This document shows, in pieces, positions 35,599-44,909 of a stretch of DNA of 64,000 nucleotides. The stretch's first letter is position 1. Every line of letters begins with the position of its first letter. The stretch spans positions 868,001-932,000 of the forward strand of contig NZ_CP143541.1 in NCBI RefSeq assembly GCF_040126055.1, given 5' to 3'. The translations under genes and the position numbers were made by a program. Under the pieces are notes generated by a model. It worked only from the letters and a program-made list of their open reading frames with translations. It was not told where the DNA came from and searched no databases. Source of the stretch: Pseudalkalibacillus sp. SCS-8. GTDB taxonomy: Bacteria > Bacillota > Bacilli > Bacillales > Fictibacillaceae.

Positions 35599-35628
35599 CA
35601 TATTGGCATGGTTTGTGGTTTTTGTTAA

Positions 35629-35716
35629 AGGCTCTGTTCGCTTTTATTGATTTTAAAGGAAATAAAAGCGTCCGCCTGAAGCTGGTCATGATCAACCTTA
35701 TTCTTTAACAGAGCCT
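35629..35716. repeat. Second inverted-repeat element
   Basis: AGGCTCTGTT (35629) and AACAGAGCCT (35707) are perfect 10-base inverted repeats 68 bases apart; TTAAAG/CTTTAA flank them in permuted order. The interior (AAAAGCG, ATAAAAGCG) has no frame. It looks like a small non-coding mobile-type element or large hairpin. Confidence 0.6.
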
Positions 35717-35818
35717 CAACGAAAAATAAATGGGATTCCGGATCGGTTAACTCGCTGGATCGTTCACTCTTACGTTAAACTGGAACTAGAACAACATCAT
35801 CATGAAGGAGGGAGAGGC

Positions 35819-36445
35819 TTGAAACAATCCCTTGAAAACATCAGTTTTTACGTGATCGGATTATTCATCATGACCTTAGGAATAAGTGCAACCATCGTAT
35901 CAGGATTGGGGGCATCCCCATTGGATGCACTCAATGTCGGATTGACAGAGCAATTCGGGCTCACGGTCGGAAGCTGGGAGTTTATCGGCGGGATTGTCCT
36001 CGTTTTCCTGAATGCTTGGATCCAGAAGGGAAAGCCTTCCTACTTCAGCATAGTGACTGCCCTGATTACCGGTATATGTATCGACTTTTGGTTATTTACC
36101 TTATGGCAGGTGTGGGAGCCGTCAACATTGTTTCTTGAAGGGATCATTCTCTGTGCTGGGCTTGTCTTATTAGGTCTAGGCATTTCAATCTATCTCCATT
36201 CCAATCTGGCCCTCATCCCGGTTGATGGACTGATGATTGCCTTGCATGAACGGTTCGGTTTAAGGCTTGCCCTTGCAAAGACGTTGGCAGGGACATTCAT
36301 CTTAATGCTTGCTTTGATTGCTGGAGGACCTGTCGGAATCGGAACGTTCATTGTCGTTCTTCTCGTCGGGCCTGTAATTGCCTTTTTCCATCGATACATC
36401 CGTCAGTTGAAGCAAAAAATCGACCGTTATGTGTACTCCACTTGA
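35819..36445 (+). CDS. YczE/YyaS-family membrane protein
   Basis: 208 residues with five or six helices. VSGLGASPLDALNVGLTEQFG and LIPVDGLMIALHERFG form the internal repeat typical of the YczE/YyaS (YitT-related) family. In B. subtilis YczE is needed for bacillaene/surfactin-linked sfp function in an unknown way; no role can be assigned here. TTG start with GAAGGAGGGAGAGGC before it. It is 34 bases from the DM13 gene and likely co-transcribed. Confidence 0.8.
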   Translation: MKQSLENISFYVIGLFIMTLGISATIVSGLGASPLDALNVGLTEQFGLTVGSWEFIGGIVLVFLNAWIQKGKPSYFSIVTALITGICIDFWLFTLWQVWEPSTLFLEGIILCAGLVLLGLGISIYLHSNLALIPVDGLMIALHERFGLRLALAKTLAGTFILMLALIAGGPVGIGTFIVVLLVGPVIAFFHRYIRQLKQKIDRYVYST

Positions 36446-36479
36446 ATGAAGCCGAAAATCGGATAGGGAGAGGGAAGAA

Positions 36480-36995
36480 ATGAAAAAAACGTTGATTGTC
36501 GTATTTGCATGTGCCCTGTTAGGGGCCAGCTGGTGGCTTGTCTCCCCGCTCTTTTTGGACAAGGAAGTGAGCGAGGGACTTCCACCAGTAGAGGAAAATC
36601 AAGAGCCATCAGAGAATGCAAAGGATGAAGCAGAAAATAAAGAAAGTGGAACGGAACCCACTGAAATGGCCTCAAAAATGTTTGCTGGCAAATTTAAAGG
36701 AGCCGATGCTAAACATCAGGCTGCAGGGAAGGTCATTACCGTTGAAGCGGAAGAAGGTCTCTTTATCCGGTTCGAAGAGTTTGAAGTGACGAATGGACCG
36801 GATCTTTATGTTTATCTGGTCAAACAAGATGAAGAAACGAAAGAGGGTATTGAGCTCGGAAAATTGAAAGGTAATAAAGGAAGTCAAAATTACCTTATAC
36901 CTGAAGGAATCGACCTGGAGGTTTATCAGAAGGTTGTCATCTGGTGTAAAGCGTTCGATGAGGACTTCGGTTACGCTTCTTTGGAACGACAATGA
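36480..36995 (+). CDS. Membrane-anchored DM13-domain protein
   Basis: 171 residues. A single N-terminal hydrophobic helix (residues ~4-22), an acidic spacer (EENQEPSENAKDEAENKE) and a C-terminal DM13 domain from residue ~60, with the conserved Cys in VVIWCKAFDEDFGYASL. DM13 domains are proposed to take part in extracellular redox or electron transfer through this Cys. The gene lies 36 bases before a molybdopterin oxidoreductase, a context that supports a redox-partner role. Confidence 0.85.
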   Translation: MKKTLIVVFACALLGASWWLVSPLFLDKEVSEGLPPVEENQEPSENAKDEAENKESGTEPTEMASKMFAGKFKGADAKHQAAGKVITVEAEEGLFIRFEEFEVTNGPDLYVYLVKQDEETKEGIELGKLKGNKGSQNYLIPEGIDLEVYQKVVIWCKAFDEDFGYASLERQ

Positions 36996-37031
36996 TCGGA
37001 CAAGCCTATACCGGACGGGAGGGATCTTATC

Positions 37032-38216
37032 ATGTGGAAGAAGCTGAAGGCATTACACACATGGAACGGTTGGATCATCACGTTCTTATTTGTGAGTGGA
37101 ATTTTATTGTTTCTCCCAGCTGCAAGGGGGATCTTAGCACCCGTTCGCGTAGGGCTGAAACAAATACATATCGGGGTCGGCATCGCATCTGTCATCGTTT
37201 TGTTGCTGTACTTACCCTATTTAAGAAAGCATTATAAGAGTCGAAAGCAAACCGGTAAACGCCTTAATCTAATTACGGTCATCGTTTTCATCCTCATTTG
37301 GACAGTAAGCGGCTTGATTTTGACATTTGAACGATCCGTAACCGCGCAAATGGCCGAATCAGCCTTGTTCGTACACGATCTTTTCACTTGGATCGGACTT
37401 CCGATCATTCTCTATCATTCCATATCACGATTAAGTTGGGTCCGAAAACAACAAGCTCCTTTGATCCAAACAGAGGAGGCAGACGGAAAATTAAAAATCC
37501 CCTTGTCTCGGAGGGGGTTCATCCAAATGGTCGCAGGTACGGCTTTTGTCGTGTTTATCGGTCCTTCTTTTTTCAAATGGTTGAAGCAGCTTATGGATGA
37601 TGGCGGTCAATCTTTAAAGAGCGTCATTGCGAATGACCGAAATCAAATGACACCGCCACCTACTCCACTACCTGCTTCCAGTCCTCCTAAGGGCGGAGGT
37701 TATGAGGGGGATTTTCGCATTTACACGGTAACGGAAATCCCGGAGTTCACGAACGAAAATTGGTCTTTCACAATCGACGGGCTGGTAGACAATCCCTTGA
37801 CGTACAAATGGGAAGAATTCGTAAAACTGAAGCGTAAGGTGCAGGTCAGTGATTTCCATTGTGTAACAGGATGGTCCGTCAAAAAAGTCACTTATGAGGG
37901 TATCCCATTGAAAAAGATCCTTGAAGAAGCTGGTGTCCAACGGGTAGCGAAGTATGTAAAATTTTATTCCGGTGATGGTGTCTATACCGATGCGCTTACC
38001 CTTGATCAGGCAGCCATGGATGATGTCATGGTAGCGATGCTCATGGACGGGGAATTGATTCCTTCAGACTATGGAGGTCCTGTCCGGCTCATCGTTCCGA
38101 GGATGTATGCCTATAAGGCGGTCAAGTGGCTAGTCAGGATTGAATTGATCGACTCACCGCATCTAGGATATTGGCAAGTACGGGGGTATGACACGGACGC
38201 CTGGGTAAGGAAATAA
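37032..38216 (+). CDS. Membrane-anchored molybdopterin oxidoreductase with internal twin-arginine segment
   Basis: 394 residues. Residues 1-135 form four helices with His9, His46, His115 and His129 placed like haem-b ligands of a small cytochrome-b module. At 159-161 SRRGFIQM starts a twin-arginine-like hydrophobic segment; a Pro/Ser linker (PPPTPLPASSPP) follows. Residues ~225-394 are a sulfite-oxidase/YedY-type molybdopterin domain with the Mo-ligating Cys in DFHCVTGWSVKKVTYEGIPL and DYGGPVRLIVP. It probably passes electrons between an exported substrate and the membrane. GGGAGGGAT precedes the ATG. Last gene of its operon. Confidence 0.88.
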   Translation: MWKKLKALHTWNGWIITFLFVSGILLFLPAARGILAPVRVGLKQIHIGVGIASVIVLLLYLPYLRKHYKSRKQTGKRLNLITVIVFILIWTVSGLILTFERSVTAQMAESALFVHDLFTWIGLPIILYHSISRLSWVRKQQAPLIQTEEADGKLKIPLSRRGFIQMVAGTAFVVFIGPSFFKWLKQLMDDGGQSLKSVIANDRNQMTPPPTPLPASSPPKGGGYEGDFRIYTVTEIPEFTNENWSFTIDGLVDNPLTYKWEEFVKLKRKVQVSDFHCVTGWSVKKVTYEGIPLKKILEEAGVQRVAKYVKFYSGDGVYTDALTLDQAAMDDVMVAMLMDGELIPSDYGGPVRLIVPRMYAYKAVKWLVRIELIDSPHLGYWQVRGYDTDAWVRK

Positions 38217-38217
38217 A

Positions 38218-38262
38218 CGCGAGGTTGAACCAAAGGTAAAGTGGTCAGCCTCGTTTTTTTGT
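38218..38262 (+). terminator. Terminator of the oxidoreductase operon
   Basis: GCGAGGTTGAACCA pairs with TGGTCAGCCTCGT, one mismatch, then TTTTTTT. Confidence 0.88.
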
Positions 38263-38349
38263 TGGATAAAATGAGAAATCGGCATAAGACGAGATCGAGC
38301 CCATAAACCTTTGGACAAATGAAGGAGAATAGCTGAGCTTCACGAATGT

Positions 38350-38365
38350 TACTATCAGGATAGTA
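38350..38365. promoter_or_regulatory. Palindrome before the alpha-toroid gene
   Basis: TACTATCAGGATAGTA has perfect 7-base arms and ends 12 bases before the AGGAGG of the next gene. Its position suits an operator or a 5'-end hairpin. Confidence 0.4.
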
Positions 38366-38388
38366 GAACGTCGAATAGGAGGAAAACG

Positions 38389-39321
38389 ATGAAACGGTTA
38401 GAAGCTGATTCGTTCGACAAAGCAAGGAATTTCCTGATGACGAATGGCCGTAATCTCGAGAAAGAGTTGTATCGCTTTGAATTCGAGGCCGGCAGTAAAG
38501 AAGAGGTGTTGGAAGCACTTAAGGCTTACCAGAATGAGGATGGCGGATTCGGAAAGAAGATGGAAGCGGATTTTCAGCTCGATTGCTCTTCCCCGATGGC
38601 AACCTCTCATGCCTTTCAAATTTTCAAAGCACTTGATGTGAGCGGTGAGCATGCCATGGTGAAGGATGCAATAGGGTATCTGATAGATAGCTATGATGAT
38701 GTAAATGGAAGATGGCATGCCGTTCCGCCTGAAGTGAATGACGTTCCACATGCTCCATGGTGGCATTATGATCACGAGCACAAAAGGGTGATGGTAGAGG
38801 CAGCCTGGGGAAATCCGAATGCTGAGCTGACGGGATATCTGCTCCGTTATTCAGAGCTGGTTCCCAAGGAGCTGCGAGAGAACTTGAAGTCTCGCTCCCT
38901 TTCCCACTTTCAAGAGCTCGATACGCTGGATATGCATGAAACATTCTGTTATTTAAGACTTGCAGATGAACTGGATACAGAAGAAAAGACCCTGATTGTT
39001 GAAAAAGTGAAAGAACATATTCCAGAGCTTGTCAATATGGATCGTGAGCAATGGAAGCATTACGGCATGCAGCCTGTCCAGTTGGCGACGCATCCTCAAT
39101 CAGAGTTTTACAGTCTCTTAGAAAAGCAGGTAGAAGAAAACCTGGATTACATCATAAGCAGTCAGCAACCAGATGGTTCATGGCTTCCTAACTGGGAATG
39201 GGGCCAATACGAGGAAGATTGGTTGAAAGCAAGGGAACAATGGAAAGGCATTCTTACCTATCAAAATCTGAAACTGTTAAAAGCATATGACCGGATTAAC
39301 CATCAGCTTATAAATACTTAA
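38389..39321 (+). CDS. Alpha-toroid (prenyltransferase/terpene-cyclase-like) protein
   Basis: 310 residues. Repeats of the type AYQNEDGGFG and SQQPDGSWLPNW resemble the QW motifs of squalene-cyclase and protein-prenyltransferase alpha/alpha toroids. The catalytic DxDD of cyclases is not seen, so enzymatic activity is doubtful. HYDHEH and other His/Trp residues in the middle might line a pocket. No signal peptide. AGGAGG precedes the ATG. Related proteins are usually annotated hypothetical. Confidence 0.65.
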   Translation: MKRLEADSFDKARNFLMTNGRNLEKELYRFEFEAGSKEEVLEALKAYQNEDGGFGKKMEADFQLDCSSPMATSHAFQIFKALDVSGEHAMVKDAIGYLIDSYDDVNGRWHAVPPEVNDVPHAPWWHYDHEHKRVMVEAAWGNPNAELTGYLLRYSELVPKELRENLKSRSLSHFQELDTLDMHETFCYLRLADELDTEEKTLIVEKVKEHIPELVNMDREQWKHYGMQPVQLATHPQSEFYSLLEKQVEENLDYIISSQQPDGSWLPNWEWGQYEEDWLKAREQWKGILTYQNLKLLKAYDRINHQLINT

Positions 39322-39419
39322 GGTTGAAATGCCGTCAGGGGGGCTTCCTCTGGCGGATTTTACGTATACTTATGTGTTTGGTACCACAGACCATTTATTA
39401 AAACCTTGGAGGTGCAAGA

Positions 39420-40457
39420 GTGGATATTTTAGTGATTGGTGGGACGAAGTTCGTCGGACGGCACATCGTGGAAGCTGCAATTGAACGAGGTCATAATGTA
39501 ACCCTTTTTAACAGAGGGACGAATGCCCATGTCTTTCCTGATTTGGAGTTGATTTTGGGGGATCGTACAAAAGACATGGACGCTCTTGAAGGCCGGAAAT
39601 GGGATGCTGTCATTGATACATGCGGCTATCACCCGAAAACGGTGGAAAAGTCTGTACGAGCGGTGAAGGGGAATACCGATGTGTACACCTTTATTTCAAC
39701 CGCATCCGTTTATAAGAACTTTACGAGTCAAGATATGGTGAATGAGGAATCAGCTGTTTGGACGCTGACGGAGGAAGAAGTTCGTTCGATTGATGAAACA
39801 GCAGAACGAACACCAGAGACCTACGGACCACTGAAATATCAATGTGAACAAGTCGTCTATGATGAGATGGAAGGGAAAGGGCTTGTCATCCGGCCAGGAT
39901 TAATCGTCGGTCCTTATGACCCGACAGACCGTTTCACCTATTGGGCGGTACGATTGGCTGAGAACCGAGAAATCCTGGCTCCGGGGCGTCCGGATCGGAA
40001 AATCCAATTCATTGATGCCCGCGATTTAGCAGAATGGACGATCCGGATGGTCGAGCGGAAAACCGTCGGCACCTTTAACGCAGTTGGCCCAGCTATTAAG
40101 TTAACAATGGACACGTTCTTGGAAAAAGGAAAGCTTCTGTTCAACAACCGTACGGACATCACTTGGGTATCAGAATCTTTCTTGAAAAAACATCAGATTG
40201 GTCCTTGGATGGAGCTTCCGCTTTGGATCCCAGAGACCTATTCGATTGCTCCAGGAATTCCAGCTCCCCAAGGGGACATCGGTCTCGATAATTTCAAAGC
40301 CATTCAAGAGGGGCTGACGTTCCGCCGATTTGAAGAAACATTGAAGGATACTCATGATTGGTTCAAGCAGGAAAATCGTCCGCTTTCCGAAGCGAGTTTA
40401 CAGGCTGATAAAGAAAACCAAGTTCTTTACAAGTGGATCCAGGCTGCTAGCGTATAA
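39420..40457 (+). CDS. NAD-dependent epimerase/dehydratase-family protein
   Basis: 345 residues of the extended SDR fold. Nucleotide-binding MDILVIGGTKFVGRHIVEAA at the N terminus, a Ser-Thr segment TFISTASVY and YGPLKYQCEQVVYDE, which carries the YxxxK catalytic pair in the form YGPLKYQCE. Substrate unknown; isoflavone-reductase-like or sugar nucleotide members look similar. GTG start preceded by GGAGGTGC. Read alone, ended by a terminator. Confidence 0.85.
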   Translation: MDILVIGGTKFVGRHIVEAAIERGHNVTLFNRGTNAHVFPDLELILGDRTKDMDALEGRKWDAVIDTCGYHPKTVEKSVRAVKGNTDVYTFISTASVYKNFTSQDMVNEESAVWTLTEEEVRSIDETAERTPETYGPLKYQCEQVVYDEMEGKGLVIRPGLIVGPYDPTDRFTYWAVRLAENREILAPGRPDRKIQFIDARDLAEWTIRMVERKTVGTFNAVGPAIKLTMDTFLEKGKLLFNNRTDITWVSESFLKKHQIGPWMELPLWIPETYSIAPGIPAPQGDIGLDNFKAIQEGLTFRRFEETLKDTHDWFKQENRPLSEASLQADKENQVLYKWIQAASV

Positions 40458-40460
40458 CCG

Positions 40461-40500
40461 AAAAAGCTGTACAGTCCAGAGAGACTGTGCGGCTTTTTAA
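40461..40500 (+). terminator. Terminator of the epimerase-like gene
   Basis: AAAAGCTGTACAGTC pairs with GACTGTGCGGCTTTT, followed by T-rich sequence. Confidence 0.82.
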
Positions 40501-40614
40501 TTTCGCAACGTCTCCTTTTCATCACATCAAGCCTGTTGTTTAGGATTACCGACTGAACTTTGATACAATGATTCAGGTAATCATTTACAACGAATTGAGG
40601 TGACAGGTTACACC

Positions 40615-41886
40615 ATGAATCGCCCATCGCAATACATACAATCACGGTTTTCTTTTTTCTATGGCTGGATCATCGTGTTTTTGGGAGGGCTGGGTCTCTT
40701 TTTTTCAGGACCTGGTCAAACCTATGGTGTATCCGTGTTCATTGATTCATATATTGAAGAGTTTGATTGGAGCCGTTCCCTTGTGTCAGGTATTTATTCT
40801 GGAGCGACTCTTTTATCGGGGTCTTTATTATTCCTCATGGGGCGGGCTGTCGACCGTTTCGGGCAGAGGCGAATGTCACTCGTCGTAGGGATTTCGCTGG
40901 CAGTCGCCTGTTTCTGGAACAGCTTCGTTTTCACTCCAGTCATGTTATTCTTCGGCTTCTTCCTATTGCGTTTCTTCGGACAAGGATCAATGACACTTGT
41001 ACCGAACACATTAGTTCCTCAGTGGTTCATTAAAAAGCGGGGAAGAGCACTGAGTTTCATGGCGATTGGCGGATTTTTGAGCTCTGCATTGATACCTCCT
41101 GTCAATGCCTGGTTGATTGAAACATTCAGTTGGGAAATCGCCTTCCGTATTCTCGGGATTTCCATTCTCGTCGTATTTGTCCCGATGGTCTACTTCTTCA
41201 TGAGAGATCGACCTGAAGACCTTGGTCTGAGACCGGACAACTTGGTGTATAAACCTACAGGTGATGAAGGGGATGACAATGAAGAGAGTGAGTATGATGT
41301 TTCCTGGACGTTAAAGGAAGCGATGCGTACAAGGCAGTTTTGGCTCATTCTCATATGTGTCAGTATCCCCGCCCTGGTCAATACCGGCATCACGTTTCAT
41401 CTCGTTTCAATTTTTGAAGAAGGAGACCTGGGCAGAGGGATGGCCGCATTTATTCTGAGCTTGATGGCAATCATCGGATTCCCGATCACAATGGTATCCG
41501 GTTTTATTCTGGAAAGAGTAAGAGTCCATGTCGTCCTTGCGATTAGTTTTCTAGGACAACTTGCATTTGTCATCATTCTCCTTTTTACTCAATCTTACTG
41601 GATGGCCATCCTATTTGGTGTCGTTTGGGGAATCGTCAACGGTCTTGAACGGATTACGCTTTCCATCATCTGGCCGGATTACTTTGGAAGGAAATACTTA
41701 GGCAGTATTAAAGGCTTGGCGATGACGACGATGGTCATCGGTTCCGCATTTGGTCCACTTCCTTATGGATTTGCCTATGACTTGTTCGGTGGGTATTCAG
41801 AAATCCTACTGCTAACGATGATTTTCCCAATCATCGGTTTCATCTTTTCCATCATCTCACCAAAACCTAACAAGATAAGTGAATAA
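40615..41886 (+). CDS. MFS transporter, monocarboxylate/oxalate type
   Basis: 423 residues, 12 helices with a central cytoplasmic loop (GDEGDDNEESEYD). FFYGWIIVFLGGLGLFFSGP and YGVSVFIDSYIEEFDWSRS at the N terminus are characteristic of the OxlT/monocarboxylate branch of the major facilitator superfamily. The loop motif GRAVDRFGQRRM is intact. The ATG at 40615 has GAGGTGA upstream. The substrate, probably an organic anion, cannot be set from sequence. Confidence 0.87.
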   Translation: MNRPSQYIQSRFSFFYGWIIVFLGGLGLFFSGPGQTYGVSVFIDSYIEEFDWSRSLVSGIYSGATLLSGSLLFLMGRAVDRFGQRRMSLVVGISLAVACFWNSFVFTPVMLFFGFFLLRFFGQGSMTLVPNTLVPQWFIKKRGRALSFMAIGGFLSSALIPPVNAWLIETFSWEIAFRILGISILVVFVPMVYFFMRDRPEDLGLRPDNLVYKPTGDEGDDNEESEYDVSWTLKEAMRTRQFWLILICVSIPALVNTGITFHLVSIFEEGDLGRGMAAFILSLMAIIGFPITMVSGFILERVRVHVVLAISFLGQLAFVIILLFTQSYWMAILFGVVWGIVNGLERITLSIIWPDYFGRKYLGSIKGLAMTTMVIGSAFGPLPYGFAYDLFGGYSEILLLTMIFPIIGFIFSIISPKPNKISE

Positions 41887-41917
41887 AAATAACGGGCCGA
41901 TTGGCCCGTTATTTTAA
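41886..41917. terminator. Bidirectional terminator
   Basis: Perfect 13-bp stem AAAATAACGGGCC/GGCCCGTTATTTT around GATT serves the convergent MFS and protease genes. Confidence 0.93.
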
Positions 41918-41925
41918 TAGATTGT

Positions 41926-42939
41926 CTATCTTTGTGCAGATAATATCTCTGAATCTTTTTTCAATTCATTCTCGTAGATAGCTGTATAAGGGTGGAACAA
42001 GGTTTCAAGTTTATCCGGTAAACCGAGTGTAAGGAGTCCGTTACCGACACCACGTTTACTGAAACCGAGCGGAATCGTACGTTTGATCAGTTGTGCGTAG
42101 AGCTCAGCCTCTGTCAGGTTCCGGTTGAATTCCTTCTGGGTTAAGTTATTCAATAAGGCGAGTGCACCGGATACGTGTGGTGTAGCCATTGATGTTCCTG
42201 ATAATTTGGCATATTTGTTGTCTGGATAGGTTGAGAGGATATTGACTCCAGGCGCGACCAGGTCGATTTCTGCATTCGTATTCGTGAATCGGGCCATCTT
42301 ACGCTGGAAATTCATCGCCCCGACCTGGATGACTTCATTGTAAGCACCAGGATAAGAAAATTCATCCGTACTTTCCTCATTGTCTCCTTCGTTTCCAGCT
42401 GCACAAACAACGGAAACATTTTGTGCTACCGCATATTTGATTGATTCATGCAGTTCATTGGTACCTTGTGGCCCACCTAAAGACATCGAAATGACACGTA
42501 CTTTTTCTCCGTCTGGTCCTTCCCAATCGACAGCGTAACGGATTGCTTCTACAATCCAGTCCATTCTGCCGCGGCCTTGTCCGGTCAACACCTTCAGGAT
42601 GAGAAGTTTCGTTTCTGGAGCTACCCCAGCAATGTGGTTTTCACCACCAATAGCTGCAATGGTTCCGGCAACATGTGTCCCATGCCCGTTGTTATCTAAA
42701 TAATTATTTTCATCACCATTGTAGTCAGTGGTGAAGTTACGTCCGTCTATAATGCGATCCTTCAAATCAGGATGAGACGTTTGACACCCTGTATCAATGA
42801 CAGCAACAACATTTCCTTCACCTTTTTCCGACTTGTCCCATACAATCGGTGCCTCGATCATCTGTACACCAATTGGGACGGTTTTCATGTCTTCCAGAAT
42901 TTCTTCAATATGATAGGGAATCAATCTCACTTCACTCAT
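41926..42939 (-). CDS. Intracellular subtilisin-type serine protease (ISP)
   Basis: 337 residues. The catalytic triad motifs [13 protein letters not shown] (Asp), [13 protein letters not shown] (His) and [16 protein letters not shown] (Ser) are intact, as is the oxyanion Asn in CAAGNEGD. There is no signal peptide; instead the N terminus has RLIPYHIEE, the LIPY motif of the short inhibitory prosegment of intracellular subtilisins. The protease is made inactive and degrades cytoplasmic protein late in growth. The second ATG (42939) is the start: AGGAGG lies 6 bases before it and abuts the first ATG. Confidence 0.95.
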   Translation of the reverse strand: MSEVRLIPYHIEEILEDMKTVPIGVQMIEAPIVWDKSEKGEGNVVAVIDTGCQTSHPDLKDRIIDGRNFTTDYNGDENNYLDNNGHGTHVAGTIAAIGGENHIAGVAPETKLLILKVLTGQGRGRMDWIVEAIRYAVDWEGPDGEKVRVISMSLGGPQGTNELHESIKYAVAQNVSVVCAAGNEGDNEESTDEFSYPGAYNEVIQVGAMNFQRKMARFTNTNAEIDLVAPGVNILSTYPDNKYAKLSGTSMATPHVSGALALLNNLTQKEFNRNLTEAELYAQLIKRTIPLGFSKRGVGNGLLTLGLPDKLETLFHPYTAIYENELKKDSEILSAQR

Positions 42940-43123
42940 GTTCATCCTCCTTTTTCAGTTCGGATTCATCTGCAAGTGGTCAAAATAATGTCTGAATTAT
43001 GAAAATAATAACGGACTGAAGCATTAAATTCAATAGGGTGAAGTACCTGATTATGAACGGGATGAAGTAGTGGGGACTAACATATGGTAGAATAAGCAGA
43101 TATGTACAGTCAGGGGGGAGAGG

Positions 43124-44008
43124 ATGAAAGAGAAGCATTTTTGGATGGTGATCGCCGTAATCGTGTTCATATGGATCGGAAATTTTACATACTTACACTC
43201 ACAACAGCTCGAGAAGCCAATCGTGCTGAAGCATTATTATGACCTGCCATTAGAGGAACAGACGAACATGAGGATCTACTATCTGACCAACAAGGATCAG
43301 ACAAGGTTGGACAGTGCGGACATTAATGGGACTTCAATTACCATCAGTGATCGTTCAACACAAGTCATCCAAGAATTTCGTCATCATTATTTAAAAATGA
43401 GTTATCTGGAAATAGACAAGGAAGCCTTGCCATTAAAGATTGGGGAAAATGGTACATGGACATTCAACCAAATCATCCCGAGTTTTTGGACAGGAACCTC
43501 TGAAATCCAAAGATTGAAAGCCGTTGATATTGGGCTGATCACGATAACATCTCCTAACCGGGGTAAACGGGCATTTGAGTATCAAATGATGAGTAGCAGC
43601 AGTCGGAATCGCACGTATACAACCAATCGCGCATCAGAAGCGGTCACAATAAATGAAATCACAATTCCCTTTTCAGAACAGTTTTCCAATACATTGAAGG
43701 TGAAGGTCGACCTAGGATTAGTATCCTACAATCCTGGGGGTGAACAACTTGATTGGGGAGAGGTCCCTGGTACACCTCTAGACGACATCGCTTTTCCAAT
43801 TCAATTGGATAAAGGTGACTCTTTCAGTGTGTATACGCAGCTGAATGAAAATCAAAAAACATCTCTCCTTGGAAGAATGAAAGTGAGAGGGGTCACCAAA
43901 GCAGGAGAATCGTTTGAATTTCCATTCATCATCCAAGCACAGCCACGATTCACTCAACAAGAAATCGATCAGATGATCAAGGAGCATAAAGGAGGTGATA
44001 AGCCATGA
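43124..44008 (+). CDS. Membrane-anchored extracytoplasmic protein, unknown
   Basis: 294 residues. One N-terminal helix (residues ~5-22) anchors an otherwise soluble, beta-rich domain (for example TSITISDRSTQVIQEFRHHY and repeated 8-10-residue strands), most likely outside the cell. No motif is recognised. GGGGGGAGAGG before the ATG. The stop overlaps the start of the next gene by 4 bases, so it works with a multi-helix membrane protein. Confidence 0.75.
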   Translation: MKEKHFWMVIAVIVFIWIGNFTYLHSQQLEKPIVLKHYYDLPLEEQTNMRIYYLTNKDQTRLDSADINGTSITISDRSTQVIQEFRHHYLKMSYLEIDKEALPLKIGENGTWTFNQIIPSFWTGTSEIQRLKAVDIGLITITSPNRGKRAFEYQMMSSSSRNRTYTTNRASEAVTINEITIPFSEQFSNTLKVKVDLGLVSYNPGGEQLDWGEVPGTPLDDIAFPIQLDKGDSFSVYTQLNENQKTSLLGRMKVRGVTKAGESFEFPFIIQAQPRFTQQEIDQMIKEHKGGDKP

Positions 44009-44592
44009 GAGTAGCCTTTTTACAGTTGTTTTGGGGATTTTTATTCATCATGGTCGAAATACATATCATTATCGATATTTTTGCCGATCCGATCGGTTAT
44101 TATATGATTTTTCATGGGTTGAACCTGATTGCTAAAGAATATGGTAAAACCAATCCTGCCAGGCCGATTTCTGTCGTTTTGCTTTTCTTATCGATTCCTA
44201 CAGTTTTCATCATGAATACCTCAAGCGCATTTGTAGATCTCTCGGTGCAGATGACAGCATGGTCCATTTATGAACACGCAATGGGATTGGCTCAACTCGT
44301 TTTGACGTTCTATGTTTTTAAAATCATGCTTCACGTTGCTGATGCGATTGGAAATCGGGAGCTTTATTCTTCTACGAACCTCTTTTTTAAATGGTACATC
44401 GGCATTAGCTTAGCCACACAGGTTATGTCGCCTTTTTTAATGAATCTCTATCATGATGTTGCCATGGGATTCGTAATCGGAACTGTCCTTATCAGCCTTA
44501 TCATCAATATCATTTTCTTGATCTATCTGTATCGATTCAAGAAAAGCGGACAAGAGAATAGATTACCAGGAAACGAAAATGCGAAAATATAG
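44005..44592 (+). CDS. Multi-helix membrane protein, unknown
   Basis: 195 residues with five or six helices (LFWGFLFIMVEIHIIIDIFA, then several hydrophobic segments). Overlaps the preceding gene by ATGA and has AAGGAGG before it. No family recognised. The pair could be a small membrane complex in which the first protein is the external part. The 52-bp array begins 14 bases after the stop. Confidence 0.75.
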   Translation: MRVAFLQLFWGFLFIMVEIHIIIDIFADPIGYYMIFHGLNLIAKEYGKTNPARPISVVLLFLSIPTVFIMNTSSAFVDLSVQMTAWSIYEHAMGLAQLVLTFYVFKIMLHVADAIGNRELYSSTNLFFKWYIGISLATQVMSPFLMNLYHDVAMGFVIGTVLISLIINIIFLIYLYRFKKSGQENRLPGNENAKI

Positions 44593-44605
44593 AAAGTACT
44601 GTCTG

Positions 44606-44870
44606 ATTCGGGGTGCACTATTAGGATTTTCGCAGTATCGGGGTGCGAAAGAGCCTGTTACGGGGTGCAATATTAGGATTTTCGCAGTATCGGGGTGCGA
44701 AAGAGCCTGTTACGGGGTGCAATGTTGGGATTTTCGCAGTATCGGGGTGCGAAAGAGCTTCTTACGGGGTGCAATGTTGGGATTTTCGCTGTATTGGGGT
44801 GCGAAAGAGCTTCTTACGGGGTGCAATGTTGGGATTTTCGCTGTATTGGGGTGCGAAAGAGCCTCTCGCG
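44606..44870 (-). repeat. Intergenic tandem array, 5 units of exactly 52 bp (array 3)
   Basis: GGGTGCA recurs at 44611, 44663, 44715, 44767 and 44819. A second copy, GGGGTGCGAAAGAG, lies 30 bases into each unit: the same 30/22 spacing and largely the same words as array 2 at 27.4 kb. The array lies between convergent genes. Since 52 is not a multiple of 3, stop-free frames run through it in all three frames of the + strand; they are not genes. Confidence 0.95.
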
Positions 44871-44909
44871 TGGAATATTCACAACTGAATCCTCGGCAAT
44901 GAGCTTGGT

